Positions 17,901 to 25,858 are shown, numbered from the stretch's first letter. The stretch: 64,000 bases of DNA from Thiobacillus sp. UBA3361 (GCA_002360535.1 DEQR01000045.1:1-64000), one strand, 5' to 3'. Translations and numbers: made by a program. Notes: generated by a model from the sequence alone, not told the origin.

Positions 17901-20214
17901 CCTGGACCCCGCCACCGCCGGCCCCACCGCCCGCAAGGTGGCCGACGCCGCCAAGAAGGCGGGCTGGCAGGGCGTGTACGACCGGGATTTCAAGCAGGTG
18001 GTGCCCCACCTGGAAACCGCCGTGGACCTGAACCCGGACGACAAGGACGCCCGGGACAAGCTGGAACGGGCCCGGCGCTTCGTCCAGGTCTGGCCCCAGG
18101 TGGAAGCCAAGGCGCGGGAGTTCGACGCCCAGATGGCCGAGAAGAAATACTTCAGCGCCCACAAGAGCATCCTGGCCATGCAGGACCTGCAGAGGGAGAT
18201 GCCGGGCGTCACCCAGAACGCCCTGCCCAACCGGGTGATGAAGGACTTCGACGCCGGCATGAAGGAATACAACACCTTCATGAATCAGGTGCAGGAGACC
18301 CACCGGCGCAGCTTCAAGGAGGAAGACTGGCAGGTCATGCTGGACAACGCCCAGCAGGCCCTGAACCGGGAGCACTCCCCGGAAAACGAGAAGATGCTCC
18401 GGGGCAACGCGGAATTCGCCCGCCAGCAGCTGGCCCAGCGGGCCGCCGAAACCGCCAAGCACGGCAAGACCGTGGCGGGCACCTGGGCCATCAATGGCAA
18501 TGGCTATCAAGGCAAGCTGGAAATAAGCGAGCAGGACGGGAAGCTGAGCGGGCGGGTCTGGTATGACATCCATGGCCGCTGGGAAGCGTTGCGGGACGTG
18601 AGCTTCAACGGCCGCAACCTGGTGTTCACCCGGCCCATCCCCGGCGCCACCCAGCGCTATACCGGCGCCGTGGCGGGCAAGGAATTTAGGGGCACCTTCA
18701 GCCAGGAAGGTACGGCAACCCTGTACAACTGGTCGGCGAAGCGGTCCGACGCGGCCGAACCGGCTGTCGATATCCGCCTGCCCCCAGGCCTGGCCCTGGC
18801 CACGGACAAGGCGGCCTACCCTGTTGGAGAAACCATCACCCTGCGCTGGGGAGGCATCGGCCAGCCCGCGGCCCAGGACTGGATCGGCCTCTACGCCGAG
18901 GGCGCGGCCAACGAGAAATACGGCGAGTGGCATTACCTCAAGGCCCAGGCCGGCGGCACCCTGCAATTCAAGGCGCCCCAACAACCCGGCGCCTACGAGT
19001 TCCGCCTATTCCTCAACTGGCCCGCCGGCGGCTACAAGGACGTGGCCCGCAGCCCGCGCATCCGGGTAGGCGCCGCGGGGGATGCGGCGCCGGCCGGGTC
19101 GCCGTCCACCGGGGCCCAAACGGCAGCGGTCCCGGTGGGGCCGGGTGGACTCATCGCCGCCTATGCCCTGGACGGTGATGCCCGGGACGGTTCCGGCAAC
19201 GGCCGCCACGGCACCCTCAACGGCGTCGTCCCCACCGCCGACCGCTTCGGCCGGGCCAACGGCGCCATGGCCTTCAACGGCAAGGCCTGGATCGAGCTGC
19301 CCATCGACATCAACCCGGGCGCCCTGCCCCAGCTGAGCTTCACGGCCTGGGTCCGGGCGGATGAGGCCAACCCTGTCCGCCAGGTCATGTCCCACGACAA
19401 CGGCGGCTACGACCGCAGCCTGGGCATCGACTACCGGGGCGGCGGCAACGGCTGGTCCGTCTTCACCGGCTCCAGCGCTGTCCTGGGCGTCCAGGCCGTG
19501 GAGATCGGCCGCTGGACCTTTGTCGCCGGCGTGTGGGACCAGGCCGCGCGTAAGGTCAGGCTGCACGTGGACGACCGGACCTTCGAGAAAAGCGGCGAAT
19601 CCGGCGGCGGCCACGCCACCCTGTCCCTGGGCCGAAACCCGAGCTACGGGGAATACCTGGTCGGTGCCATGGACGACGTGCGTCTCTACGGCCGGGTCCT
19701 GAGCCTGGGCGAGATCGCCGCCATCCGTGGGGAAGCGGGCGTGGCCCGGGACAACGCATACAGCGGCCCCGCCGCCAACGTGGCAGGCAAGTGGAAGACC
19801 AGTGAGGGCGAACTGACCCTGAACCAGGCGGGCAACAAGGTCACCGGCAGCTATGCCAACGACGGCGGCGAGATCGAAGGCGAGGTGAGAGGCAACGTGC
19901 TGGAGGGGGTCTGGATCGAGAACAGCTCGGGCCAGAACTGCGGCGTGGCCCGCAACGGCCGCAAGCACTGGGGGCGCATCCGCTGGGTCTTCGACGGCAA
20001 CCGCTTCGTGGGCGGCTGGAGCTACTGCGAGGGGGCCGTGGGGCCCGAGGACAGGCGCTGGACCGGGGAACGCATCGGCGCGGCCCCCGCGGCAGTCCCG
20101 GCGTCCCCTGCCACCAGCTCGACGCCTACGGGCGACGCCGCAAAGTCCCTGGATCAGTCCGTGGACGACCTGAAGAAGTCCCTCAAGGACCTGAAGGGCC
20201 TGTTCAATTGGTGA
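11923..20214 (+). CDS. Giant secreted multidomain protein (2763 residues)
   Basis: Signal peptide: residues 1-29, hydrophobic LAAVFGLMLLVMAA then AQA. Then, in order: a Big2-like Ig domain (31-95); a Gly/Ser-rich linker (98-145); a long helical region (150-1480) with one hydrophobic stretch near 772-796; a PKD-like domain (about 1480-1555); further Ig-like segments; a Lys/Gln/Glu-rich helical, TPR-like part (1956-2053); a beta repeat (2185-2265); an Ig-like domain with DWIGLY (2286-2381); a LamG/concanavalin-like domain (2408-2604); and a second beta repeat of GNxLEGVW type (2623-2705). No enzyme motif was recognised. The fold mix suggests a large envelope or surface structural/adhesive protein. 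No ribosome site is visible before either ATG (11923 or 11926). A membrane protein follows after 22 bases. Confidence 0.85.
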   Translation: MMRNGNRISPAARLAAVFGLMLLVMAAQAETLRAERSEITVGETLTLYIEGASGMVRPKWQTSPEGILSFQDRGNIKAVVKGLKPGRVTVTAKVPGLFGSSLHSRDLSVLDAAAGRGRSEGQTSSGAAESGQGSGSGQPQAGSLGESDMKRIGDLIKQYEGELRKAGLLDRFGKQEADTEKARPRLTDAEARNLGDISEAFLRDLSRQGYSLQTLQRFKSQFMAAGSGGSPLFPGQGGWNDAFLATERAIMMGRAQLVQRLWMETLQDTFKANPDAAVFGEIDIGSWVKMQLSGLGFEADIDLSSVALDPDLNRWIVDNFQNKLGGHIKLDMVKADALLTAHGQATPDVFIGDWGKTFAELDMLKRSKWKLIRVEKDGKGNLILDENGKPKIRMVERAGAHLFWEVAFRKMEAQQKLYSKKQPHELPFPDEFLVDHPKMGLDKEPMLSLEMLRHGIHDIEHGPYSRGQKLIKMLKYAERSYFMNKKALAAHGFDPYADSGDTALADAATRIIANKNDPAMVADLLQALAGKEITEDNVDAVTDELVARAKTAMHDNAARALAFRLRDIAKIDADDARQKAAEKLWQDLGTELDTFRGTSGEPPHLLVQAQEMAQAVMEGKLSPADLEAKANDLHKLLNEAYKLPDQVISRILMSDAYFKVKAYLKEKGWDQKSIDEFVRKAREKYPNAAQFYDKFTEFNDQLNKTTAGSGLLKAADFADNAFTVYEAYLGSSADEALWNASLALGRVGLQESFPSLQIPLALYDSVRTGSPKPLGMAVVFMYFPFAGQTYMVSQMMGRADVAIRDAEFYAGLNMVLEITEFDTQGKITGFSLKNILGKEIDSETISPPGNRKAIVALFTKPESTFYVSPNFRYWSSLVPKQDDRFGRYENKLQNLRRFFALSEDVAYMTHMLENFKTQSGKMPQDKYTAQRQAALAGMEDQLTETLWVAMADMLESAAQSVQTPELDAKVRKVEEELNLGDDDLGRNKGILSKIKWEIRQNSSLFSGENPYAVGLIYDKYLKAYERVSALRRQIVLDIWNGNLGIDYVAAQSKPMKLLLMGGKSGAPALTGDPAADVDLAEKALAAHQAAAAGVRADLASALGRTVDDKQDKDHLKALGQLGLEREHLLDDCAARAAPNCDATVRSALQERVRQYKEYLAKLSAGLQPIQMAIDGPTELKPGDSVTFSVRFAKAEDRSRPGLALRWTVDGQARGNGEKLGLKAEKAGSLSIGLTAWVGVDKEVRKLGETSRTITVKDGKDDKPGANAKLAADIEGALKAKDWKRLADMLAKVKQDTDRRIKQTEAWQADVDALMAALESLKKERMAWALAWKDYMEALSSIDSRTWDKLTRAVDRQKELAMERCYKGASPGEDPRKRESRCTNEGIKFYDSCLGDWPKRHFEESKRIRVAMQELPDAVHLLHSAGYFSHKDWFEAVEKMADKYKLPFPYPNPVKPRLAYAAGCASVDLPTDKKKPEDTGAFSVRVQVPSAIVPFGKAITATASPTGGRPPHTYHWSVAGGSGARASFTPQWAGEWTVSVTVTDADGKSGEGSASVQVSPMKVKLVGAKGQVFYGSQARLSTEGLGLEMPAPEPVPDPCAGKPRGTNPFDECGKIEVTAPPVSTCPADDPFCVNTSHPGVRSYGDLPPVQEGMVHDPNLVRALPESGPAPTGQAPKPSEYQFVWQAEPGLTFDQPKGDKPFTKVIYDRMGQVKVWCEVLKFEEGAFHTVGECDQATVNVVAPAFSVSFAPPDGQARVGQEVRARINTQPSVKPDLIQYRWLDPGTANRMEYTDNAGEIGFKVKDAKTLVLKALARVPGYGDEIGTVDATYTGAVYEVKAWVVEPGTRPMMWDAKKGGLVPVPKGSYATFERIGLRAEVQGGAPDGVRWNWTVNDGTSISNPISQTPTVSRSEAGGISARVTARDKDGAELGNAEVSLSVIQVSDQPPKPTPAEEKENKQKQKQAEARKLAKQAEDQLKRGDLPGAAQSARQARDLDPATAGPTARKVADAAKKAGWQGVYDRDFKQVVPHLETAVDLNPDDKDARDKLERARRFVQVWPQVEAKAREFDAQMAEKKYFSAHKSILAMQDLQREMPGVTQNALPNRVMKDFDAGMKEYNTFMNQVQETHRRSFKEEDWQVMLDNAQQALNREHSPENEKMLRGNAEFARQQLAQRAAETAKHGKTVAGTWAINGNGYQGKLEISEQDGKLSGRVWYDIHGRWEALRDVSFNGRNLVFTRPIPGATQRYTGAVAGKEFRGTFSQEGTATLYNWSAKRSDAAEPAVDIRLPPGLALATDKAAYPVGETITLRWGGIGQPAAQDWIGLYAEGAANEKYGEWHYLKAQAGGTLQFKAPQQPGAYEFRLFLNWPAGGYKDVARSPRIRVGAAGDAAPAGSPSTGAQTAAVPVGPGGLIAAYALDGDARDGSGNGRHGTLNGVVPTADRFGRANGAMAFNGKAWIELPIDINPGALPQLSFTAWVRADEANPVRQVMSHDNGGYDRSLGIDYRGGGNGWSVFTGSSAVLGVQAVEIGRWTFVAGVWDQAARKVRLHVDDRTFEKSGESGGGHATLSLGRNPSYGEYLVGAMDDVRLYGRVLSLGEIAAIRGEAGVARDNAYSGPAANVAGKWKTSEGELTLNQAGNKVTGSYANDGGEIEGEVRGNVLEGVWIENSSGQNCGVARNGRKHWGRIRWVFDGNRFVGGWSYCEGAVGPEDRRWTGERIGAAPAAVPASPATSSTPTGDAAKSLDQSVDDLKKSLKDLKGLFNW

Positions 20215-20236
20215 CCGTCATGCCATGGAGCGACTC

Positions 20237-21214
20237 ATGAGCGGTAAAACCCCGGACCTGGTCTGGGAGGCCGATATGCCTCTCTTCACCCGCGCCATGT
20301 TCTGGCAATGGACCGGCGCCATGGCCGCCACCCTGGTGGTGGTCATGCTGATCCTGGTGCCCATCTTCGCCAGCCAGGGCGAGTGGGATGCCCTCCCGCC
20401 CCTCATGGGCATGGTGTCGGTCGGTACCGGGGTGCTGTGGGCCCTGGGCTTCCTCATCATGGCCCTGGTGTTCCGCGGCCGCCTGCGGATGCGCTACACC
20501 CTCACCGGCCGGGGCGTGGTCCAGGAGACCATCGACCGGACCGCGAAGGGTGCCAACCGCCTGGCCATCCTGGCCGGCGCCCTGGGTCGCAGCCCCCAGG
20601 TGCTGGGCAGCGGCCTGATTGCCAAGTCGCGGGAGCGGGAGGCCGTGGAATGGGCCATGATCGCCCGGGCCGACGACGATCCGGCACGCCACTTCATCAC
20701 CCTGCGCAACAGCTGGCGTACCCTGGCCTGGGTGCAGTGCACGCCGGAAAACCACGCCCTGGTACTGGGCCGGATCCGCGCCGCCCTGGCCGCCAACCCC
20801 GCCGGGGGCGAGGCGACCCGTCCCTCGCCGCTGCCGCGTTACCTGGGGCTCAGCCTGCTCACCGTGCTGGCCTGCGTGCCCCTGTTCCTGCTGGTGGAGG
20901 AGTTCGACCTGGACCTCCTGGTGGCCCTGCTCGTGCTGTGCTTCGCCCTGGCCACCCTGTGGCTCATCCCCCTGTTCGGCTGGGTGGTGCTGGCCGGCCT
21001 GGGCTGGATGGGGCTGGGGCTGGTGCTGCGCCTGACCGAGGTGCGTCCGTCCACCCTGTTCCCGGGGCGCAGCTATCGCGGCCTGGACCTCCTCACCGAC
21101 CAGGACCTGGGCCTGCTGCTGATGGCGGCCCTGGGCGCGGCCTTCCTGGTCTGGCTGTCCCTGGCCGCCCTGCGCGGGCGGCTGGCCTCCATGCTGGTGC
21201 GAGACCAGGCCTAA
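20237..21214 (+). CDS. Polytopic membrane protein paired with the giant gene
   Basis: 325 residues, no recognised family. Two membrane segments (about 19-45 and 56-80), a soluble domain (85-190) that could be PH-like, then three or four more hydrophobic segments (200-315). The ATG at 20237 has GGAG six bases upstream; an ATG at 20225 lies before it. It starts 22 bases after the giant gene stop and is almost certainly co-transcribed, so it may anchor, export or sense the giant protein. Its stop overlaps that of convergent mogA by four bases. Confidence 0.75.
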   Translation: MSGKTPDLVWEADMPLFTRAMFWQWTGAMAATLVVVMLILVPIFASQGEWDALPPLMGMVSVGTGVLWALGFLIMALVFRGRLRMRYTLTGRGVVQETIDRTAKGANRLAILAGALGRSPQVLGSGLIAKSREREAVEWAMIARADDDPARHFITLRNSWRTLAWVQCTPENHALVLGRIRAALAANPAGGEATRPSPLPRYLGLSLLTVLACVPLFLLVEEFDLDLLVALLVLCFALATLWLIPLFGWVVLAGLGWMGLGLVLRLTEVRPSTLFPGRSYRGLDLLTDQDLGLLLMAALGAAFLVWLSLAALRGRLASMLVRDQA

Positions 21215-21765
21215 CCGGCGCCGCCCCCCGGCCGGACGGCCGACTTGGGCCGGAAGGCCTTGCAGACCTCCTCCCGGGTCTCCAGGTAGGGCCCGCCGAT
21301 GAGGTCCACCCCGTAGGGCACGGCGGCGAACACCCCGTCCAGGGTCTCCTGGATGGCCTTGGGCTGGCCGGGCAGGTTGAGGATCAGGCAGCCGCCCCGC
21401 ACCACCCCCACCTGCCGGGAGAGGATGGCGGTGGGCACGTACTTCAGGCTCACCGCCCGCATCTGCTCGCCGAAGCCCGGCAGCACCTTGTCCGCCACCG
21501 CCAGGGTGGCCTCGGGGGTCACGTCCCGGGGCGCCGGGCCGGTGCCGCCGGTGGTCAGCACCAGGCAGCAGCGGTCGGCTAGTTCCCGCAGGGTGGCCTC
21601 GATCACCGCCCGCTCGTCGGGGATCAGCCGCTCCACGAAGCTCAGGGGGTTGTGCAGGGCGCCGCTCAGCCACGCCTTCAGGGCCGGCAGGCCCTTGTCC
21701 TCATAGACGCCGCTGGACGCCCGGTCGCTGACGGAGACGATGCCGATGGTGGCGGGCTGGTACAT
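21211..21765 (-). CDS. mogA: Molybdopterin adenylyltransferase
   Basis: 184 residues. It adenylates molybdopterin before molybdate insertion. MoaB/MogA-fold landmarks are IGIVSVSDRASSGVYEDKG at the N-terminus, LVLTTGGTGPAPRDVTPEAT (the TGGTG substrate loop with DVTPEA), and LILNLPGQPKAI. The ATG at 21765 follows AAGG and gives the family N-terminus; a longer frame to 21849 runs into the divergent gene. It belongs with moaA, moaDE, moeA and mobB at 36.7-40.2 kb but is separate from them. Confidence 0.93.
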   Translation of the reverse strand: MYQPATIGIVSVSDRASSGVYEDKGLPALKAWLSGALHNPLSFVERLIPDERAVIEATLRELADRCCLVLTTGGTGPAPRDVTPEATLAVADKVLPGFGEQMRAVSLKYVPTAILSRQVGVVRGGCLILNLPGQPKAIQETLDGVFAAVPYGVDLIGGPYLETREEVCKAFRPKSAVRPGGGAG

Positions 21766-21830
21766 GTGTCGCCTTTCCTTTTCCTGGGGAGCGTTCGAAT
21801 ATGGCACGAAACCCCCCCGAGGAGACACCC

Positions 21831-22316
21831 ATGCGCGCGTTGCTCGCACTCATCCTGCTTCTGGCCGGCGCCCCGGCCCCGGCCGATCCGCCGCCGGGCT
21901 ACGACTTCCTGGACCATGACGCCGGCTTCAAGAGGGCACGGGCCGAAGGCAAGCCCGTCTTCCTGTATTTCGGCCGCTACGGCTGCGCCTGGTGCGACCA
22001 CGTCAACCGCAAGACCTTCAGCGACCCTGATCTGAAGCGCCTGTACGGCGATCATTACGCGCTGGTCTATGTGGATGCGGAGGGCGCCGGGCGTATTCGC
22101 CTGCCCGGCGGCGAGCGCATCACCGAGGCCGAGTTGGGCGCACGGCTGGGCGCCTTCGCCACCCCGCTCTTCGTCTATCTCAGCCCCGAGGGCCGGGTGC
22201 TGGCCAAGATCCCCGGCTTCAAGACCGTGCAGGACTTCCGTGACTACGACCGCTACGTCCGGGGCCGGCACTACGAAAAGCAGACCCTGCCGGAATTCCT
22301 GGGGAGCAAGCCGTGA
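21831..22316 (+). CDS. Periplasmic thioredoxin-like protein
   Basis: 161 residues. Signal peptide 1-18 (LLALILLLAGAPAPA). Thioredoxin fold with the redox motif C52-A-W-C55 in YGCAWCD, of the thioredoxin_7/SoxW-like type, and the cis-Pro region FATPLFVYL. It probably reduces or oxidises disulfides in the periplasm; SoxW-type proteins serve sulfur oxidation, but no sox genes are in the window. GAGGAG lies before the ATG at 21831. Its last codon overlaps the GTG start of the next gene (GTGA), implying coupled translation. Confidence 0.85.
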   Translation: MRALLALILLLAGAPAPADPPPGYDFLDHDAGFKRARAEGKPVFLYFGRYGCAWCDHVNRKTFSDPDLKRLYGDHYALVYVDAEGAGRIRLPGGERITEAELGARLGAFATPLFVYLSPEGRVLAKIPGFKTVQDFRDYDRYVRGRHYEKQTLPEFLGSKP

Positions 22317-23512
22317 GGGTCCGGGCCGCCGCGGGGCTGGCCGGACTGCTTCTGGGCCTGGCCGCCCCGGCCGCCCAGGCCCAATGGCAGTTCGGCCCGG
22401 CGGTGGACGTGGCCGTGGGCGGGGTGTTCCACCATCTGGACGCCTCCGGCCGCCGGGCCCTGGCGGTGAGCGGCCGCCGGCTGGGTCTGGTGTGGGAGGA
22501 CAACCGCAGCGGCGCGCCGCGCTGCTACCTGGCCCTGGGCCGCACCGATGGGCCGGCCTTCCGGGAATACCCCTTCGGCCGGGGCGAATGCTTCGAACCG
22601 GCGGTGGCCGGCCTGGGGGACGGCCGTTTCGCTCTGATCTGGGAGGACGAGACCGGCGTCAACGCCGCCGTGGCCGGGATCTCCGGCATCGGCCAAGCCC
22701 TGCGCCTGGCCCCTGCCGGCGGCCACGGCAGCCTGGCCTGGCACCCCCGCCTGGGCCTCGCCGCCGCCTGGAGCGCCACCGAGGGCCCCTGGCGTCGGGT
22801 CTGGCGGCAGGCACTGACGGTGGAGGAGGGGCGACCGGTCGCCTCGGGTCCGGCCCGGCCTGCCGATCCCTGGCCGGCCGCCGACCACCAGGCCTGGCCG
22901 GTGCTGGACGCCAGTGGCGCGGGGCTCACCCTGGCCTGGGAGGACCGCCGCCCCGGCCACACGGTGATCTTCTACAGCCACTCCGGGGACGGCCGCGTCT
23001 GGACCCTGCCCGCGCGCCTGAGCCGCAACCCCACCGGCCGGGTCAACGACCAGCTGGGACGGGGCACCGGCGCCATGCGTCCGGCCCTAGCCGGCTTCGG
23101 AGAAGGCCGCCTGGCCGCCGTGTGGCTGGACAAAAGGGACTTCCTGTCCGGCTACGACGTCTATGCCGCCCTGAGCGACACCGGCGGCCTGACCTACGGC
23201 CCCGACGGCAAGGCCCAGGACAGCTTCGGCGACGCCATCGCCCAGTGGCACGCGGCGGTGGCCGGCAACGCCCGCGGAGACCTGGCTATCGCCTGGGACG
23301 ACGACCGGGACGGCACGGCGGACATCTGGGTCACCCGGCTGAAGGCCGACGGCCGTTATGCGGACAACGTGACACCAGAGCCGGCCTCCGGTGCAGGCGC
23401 CCAGACCGATCCCGTCATCGCCTTGGATGAGCAGGGGAGGCTGCATCTGGCCTGGATCGAACGGGATGGCGAAGGGCAATCCAGGTTGCGTTACGCAACG
23501 GGCCAGCCATAA
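22313..23512 (+). CDS. Secreted six-repeat beta-propeller (sialidase-like fold) protein
   Basis: 399 residues beginning with GTG inside the upstream stop (GTGA). Signal peptide 1-22, ending AQA. Six repeats resembling the W-x-D-x-R strand are spaced along the protein: LVWEDNRSG, LIWEDETG, LAWEDRRPG, AVWLDKRDF, IAWDDDRDG and LAWIERDG, which suggests one six-bladed propeller as in sialidase/neuraminidase folds. No catalytic Arg triad or Tyr/Glu pair could be assigned, so it may only bind ligands. Translational coupling to the thioredoxin-like protein suggests that the latter helps it fold or acts on it. Confidence 0.75.
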   Translation: MRVRAAAGLAGLLLGLAAPAAQAQWQFGPAVDVAVGGVFHHLDASGRRALAVSGRRLGLVWEDNRSGAPRCYLALGRTDGPAFREYPFGRGECFEPAVAGLGDGRFALIWEDETGVNAAVAGISGIGQALRLAPAGGHGSLAWHPRLGLAAAWSATEGPWRRVWRQALTVEEGRPVASGPARPADPWPAADHQAWPVLDASGAGLTLAWEDRRPGHTVIFYSHSGDGRVWTLPARLSRNPTGRVNDQLGRGTGAMRPALAGFGEGRLAAVWLDKRDFLSGYDVYAALSDTGGLTYGPDGKAQDSFGDAIAQWHAAVAGNARGDLAIAWDDDRDGTADIWVTRLKADGRYADNVTPEPASGAGAQTDPVIALDEQGRLHLAWIERDGEGQSRLRYATGQP

Positions 23513-23532
23513 GGGGGCGGTGGCCGACCGGA

Positions 23533-24588
23533 TTAGGTTTTCGCGGAAATGTGCAGGAATTGCTGAGCGGGCGCACGGCCCGACGGGCGACAACGCCGGC
23601 TATCTGGCTCCTCCGGTGTCAGGCCGGCTGGCTGCGTTAAGCGTCGGTTCCAGAGCAAGAGGGCAAGGCCAAGCCCGAACAAACCGGATACACCGGGTTC
23701 AGGGATTCCGATTTGCTGGATCCTGTAAGTCTGTGTGGGATCGGGATCGATCGAATCCAGCCACCCCATGAAGGACGAGAAATAATAGTCTTCGAGGCCC
23801 GTTCCGAAATCCAGACTGCCGATGTCGGCGCCCATGAGATGCAGGTAATCGGTTTCCTCGGTGACGGGATCGATCGCGCCCAGCCAGTACTCGTCGTACA
23901 GGCCGAGCATGTGGCCGAATTCATGGGCGTTGGTCTGTGGATGGTCGGTCAGGTACCACTCGCTCACATTCGCCCGGCCACTGCCAGGCAGCACGCTCAC
24001 ATGCTGGTCGTAGGTGCCGTCTGAATAGCCGTCGTAGGTGACGTCGAAAAAGATGGGGAAATGCCATTGGTCATCTTTGACCACTTCATACCGGCCGCTC
24101 CACCAGTGTTCGATGTTCTGTTCCCAGAGAGACATGTGCGCGGCCCGGACCTGTTCATTGGCCTCGCCGGAGTTGGTCCAATCGAAGGCGATCTGGATGT
24201 CTGCGGTGAGGGCGCTGCCATCGAAGGTCAGGTCATACCCGTACATCCAGGCATAGTTGGTGTTATGGGCCACGAGGTTGGCCCCGTCGCCCCAGTAACC
24301 GACCCAGGTCTTGGCGTTGGCGTCATAGCCTTCCAGCATGATGGTCTGATTCTGTAAACCAGCCTTCACCTCGACCTCGCCCAGTTTCAATTCTTTTTGG
24401 CTGCCCCAGGAGTTGTCGGGTTGCTTCTCACGATAATAGGAATACATCTGCCCCGCGCCGTTGACCTGATAGCCATCCGTGTACACGGATTGTCGCGTAT
24501 AGGTCTTGCGCTCCGAAGTGGTGATTGGAAACGCGCCTGCCTCGGCAAAATAAATAAGTAAAAACAACGCGATAATGATGTTTTTCAT
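23533..24588 (-). CDS. PEP-CTERM zinc metalloprotease
   Basis: 351 residues. Signal peptide 1-18 (IIIALFLLIYF). Zinc site HEFGHMLGLYDEY fits HExxHxxGxxD of metzincins; the third ligand would be the Asp or Glu after the glycine. Near residue 290 is the exosortase sorting signal PEP, then a hydrophobic segment (GLFGLGLALLLW) and the basic NRR. The usual PEP-CTERM protein ends there; this one continues for about 34 more residues to 23533, perhaps because an original stop was lost. The DNA is less GC-rich than its surroundings, with many A/T-ending codons near the 5' end, hinting at transfer. The ATG at 24588 is chosen because it starts the signal peptide. Confidence 0.82.
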   Translation of the reverse strand: MKNIIIALFLLIYFAEAGAFPITTSERKTYTRQSVYTDGYQVNGAGQMYSYYREKQPDNSWGSQKELKLGEVEVKAGLQNQTIMLEGYDANAKTWVGYWGDGANLVAHNTNYAWMYGYDLTFDGSALTADIQIAFDWTNSGEANEQVRAAHMSLWEQNIEHWWSGRYEVVKDDQWHFPIFFDVTYDGYSDGTYDQHVSVLPGSGRANVSEWYLTDHPQTNAHEFGHMLGLYDEYWLGAIDPVTEETDYLHLMGADIGSLDFGTGLEDYYFSSFMGWLDSIDPDPTQTYRIQQIGIPEPGVSGLFGLGLALLLWNRRLTQPAGLTPEEPDSRRCRPSGRAPAQQFLHISAKT

Positions 24589-24818
24589 GCTGCGATCCAA
24601 TCTTCGTCCATCGCCATGGGGCAGGCCTGCATATTTGCATGTATAAGGTATTAACTTATGAAATTCCACCTAAATATCGGGGTGGGCAACGGCGGGTCGG
24701 ACTGATCGAAGAACAATCCGACACCGGCCAGTGTGGATAGCAATCCTGATCCCTGCTCTAAGCTTTCCCTGCGCAATGCCGTAACTGTCTGATCCGAAAA
24801 GATTCATGGAGGCTATCC

Positions 24819-25718
24819 ATGGCCTGGCGGGATTGGTGGGGGATCAAGCAGTGGGCGGCCTATCTGGAGCATCTGGAATTGCCGGTCAAGGGCACTACCC
24901 AGCAGGCCCTGCTGGAGCTGGAGGCCAGCCGCGCCGATCAGCTTTCAGCACGCGATCTGTCCGGGCTGCTGCTGGAGGACCCCCTGTTCGCGCTGCGCCT
25001 GCTCAGGGAGGCCAACCGGCGCCTGCCCCCCAGGCTGGCCAGGGACATCACCACGCCCCTGGGGGCGGTGCTGGCCTTGGGCACGGAGCAATTCCGGGCC
25101 CAGTTGCTGGAGGCGCCCCAGGTCTCGCCGGACAACCAGGCGCTGCTGGCCGCCGAGGCCACGGCCACCCTGGCGGCCCGCGTCGCCTACGCCTGGGCCG
25201 GACTGCACTACGACCTGGACCCCGGTGAACTGGCCCTGGCGGCCCTGCTGTCCAACGCGGGGGATTTGCAATTGTGGGTATTCGCCCCCGAACTGCCCTC
25301 GAAGGCGGCCGAGGAACTGGCCAGCGGCCGGGCCGGGCGCAGCATCCAGGCGCAACAGCAGGTCTGCGGCTTCGCCTTCCGCGACCTGACCCTGATGCTG
25401 TGCGAGAACTGGGGCCTGCCCCTGCTCATCCGCCAGCTGATCCGGGGCGACGAGAACCGGCGCGCCCAACTGGCCCGCCTGGCCGTGGATGCCGCCCGGC
25501 ATCTGAGCAATGGCGCAACTGACCCGGCCCTGCCCCATGATGTGCGGGAAGCGGGCCGGCTCACCGGCGCGAACCTGGCCAAGGTGGTGGAGGGCCTGCC
25601 GGGGCTGATGGATGAGGAAAGGGCGGCGCTGCTGACGGTGGCCGAGGCGCAGGGCGAGGGCGGCCCGAGGGCGCCGGGAACGGCCGGCTCCACGCCCGAG
25701 GCTCCGGTCCCGGAGTAG
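24819..25718 (+). CDS. HDOD domain protein (second copy)
   Basis: 299 residues. GGAGG lies six bases before the ATG. HDOD-type helices span about 20-230: LLLEDPLFALRLLREANRR, ITTPLGAVLALGTEQFRAQLL and LALAALLSNAGDLQLWVF, where the HD position is replaced by NAGD, so catalysis is unlikely. The C-terminus is Gly/Pro/Ala-rich and probably disordered. It precedes a diguanylate cyclase gene by 140 bases on the same strand, which suggests a role in c-di-GMP signalling; the two could form one transcript. Confidence 0.78.
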   Translation: MAWRDWWGIKQWAAYLEHLELPVKGTTQQALLELEASRADQLSARDLSGLLLEDPLFALRLLREANRRLPPRLARDITTPLGAVLALGTEQFRAQLLEAPQVSPDNQALLAAEATATLAARVAYAWAGLHYDLDPGELALAALLSNAGDLQLWVFAPELPSKAAEELASGRAGRSIQAQQQVCGFAFRDLTLMLCENWGLPLLIRQLIRGDENRRAQLARLAVDAARHLSNGATDPALPHDVREAGRLTGANLAKVVEGLPGLMDEERAALLTVAEAQGEGGPRAPGTAGSTPEAPVPE

Positions 25719-25858
25719 AATCCGACCGCTCCCGGCCTTGCCTGCCCATAGGGCCAGGCTGCGATACCAACATGACGTGAGGTGCCCCGAGATGATGACA
25801 TCCCTGCCAGTGCCGGAATCCCGGTCCATGCACCTCCCCTGCGCGCCGACGCCATGCC

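Noticed and set aside
13261..18984. An open minus-strand frame of about 1900 codons lying antisense to the giant gene
   Set aside because: It arises from the strong G/C third-position bias of the plus-strand gene, which removes stop codons from this antisense frame. The translation is low-complexity (Gly, His, Leu, Val, Gln) with no domain, and the plus strand has a signal peptide and recognisable folds.
24589..24800. Sigma-54 promoter before the PEP-CTERM metalloprotease
   Set aside because: No TGGC-N8-TTGC-like pair with correct spacing was found on the minus strand in this region.
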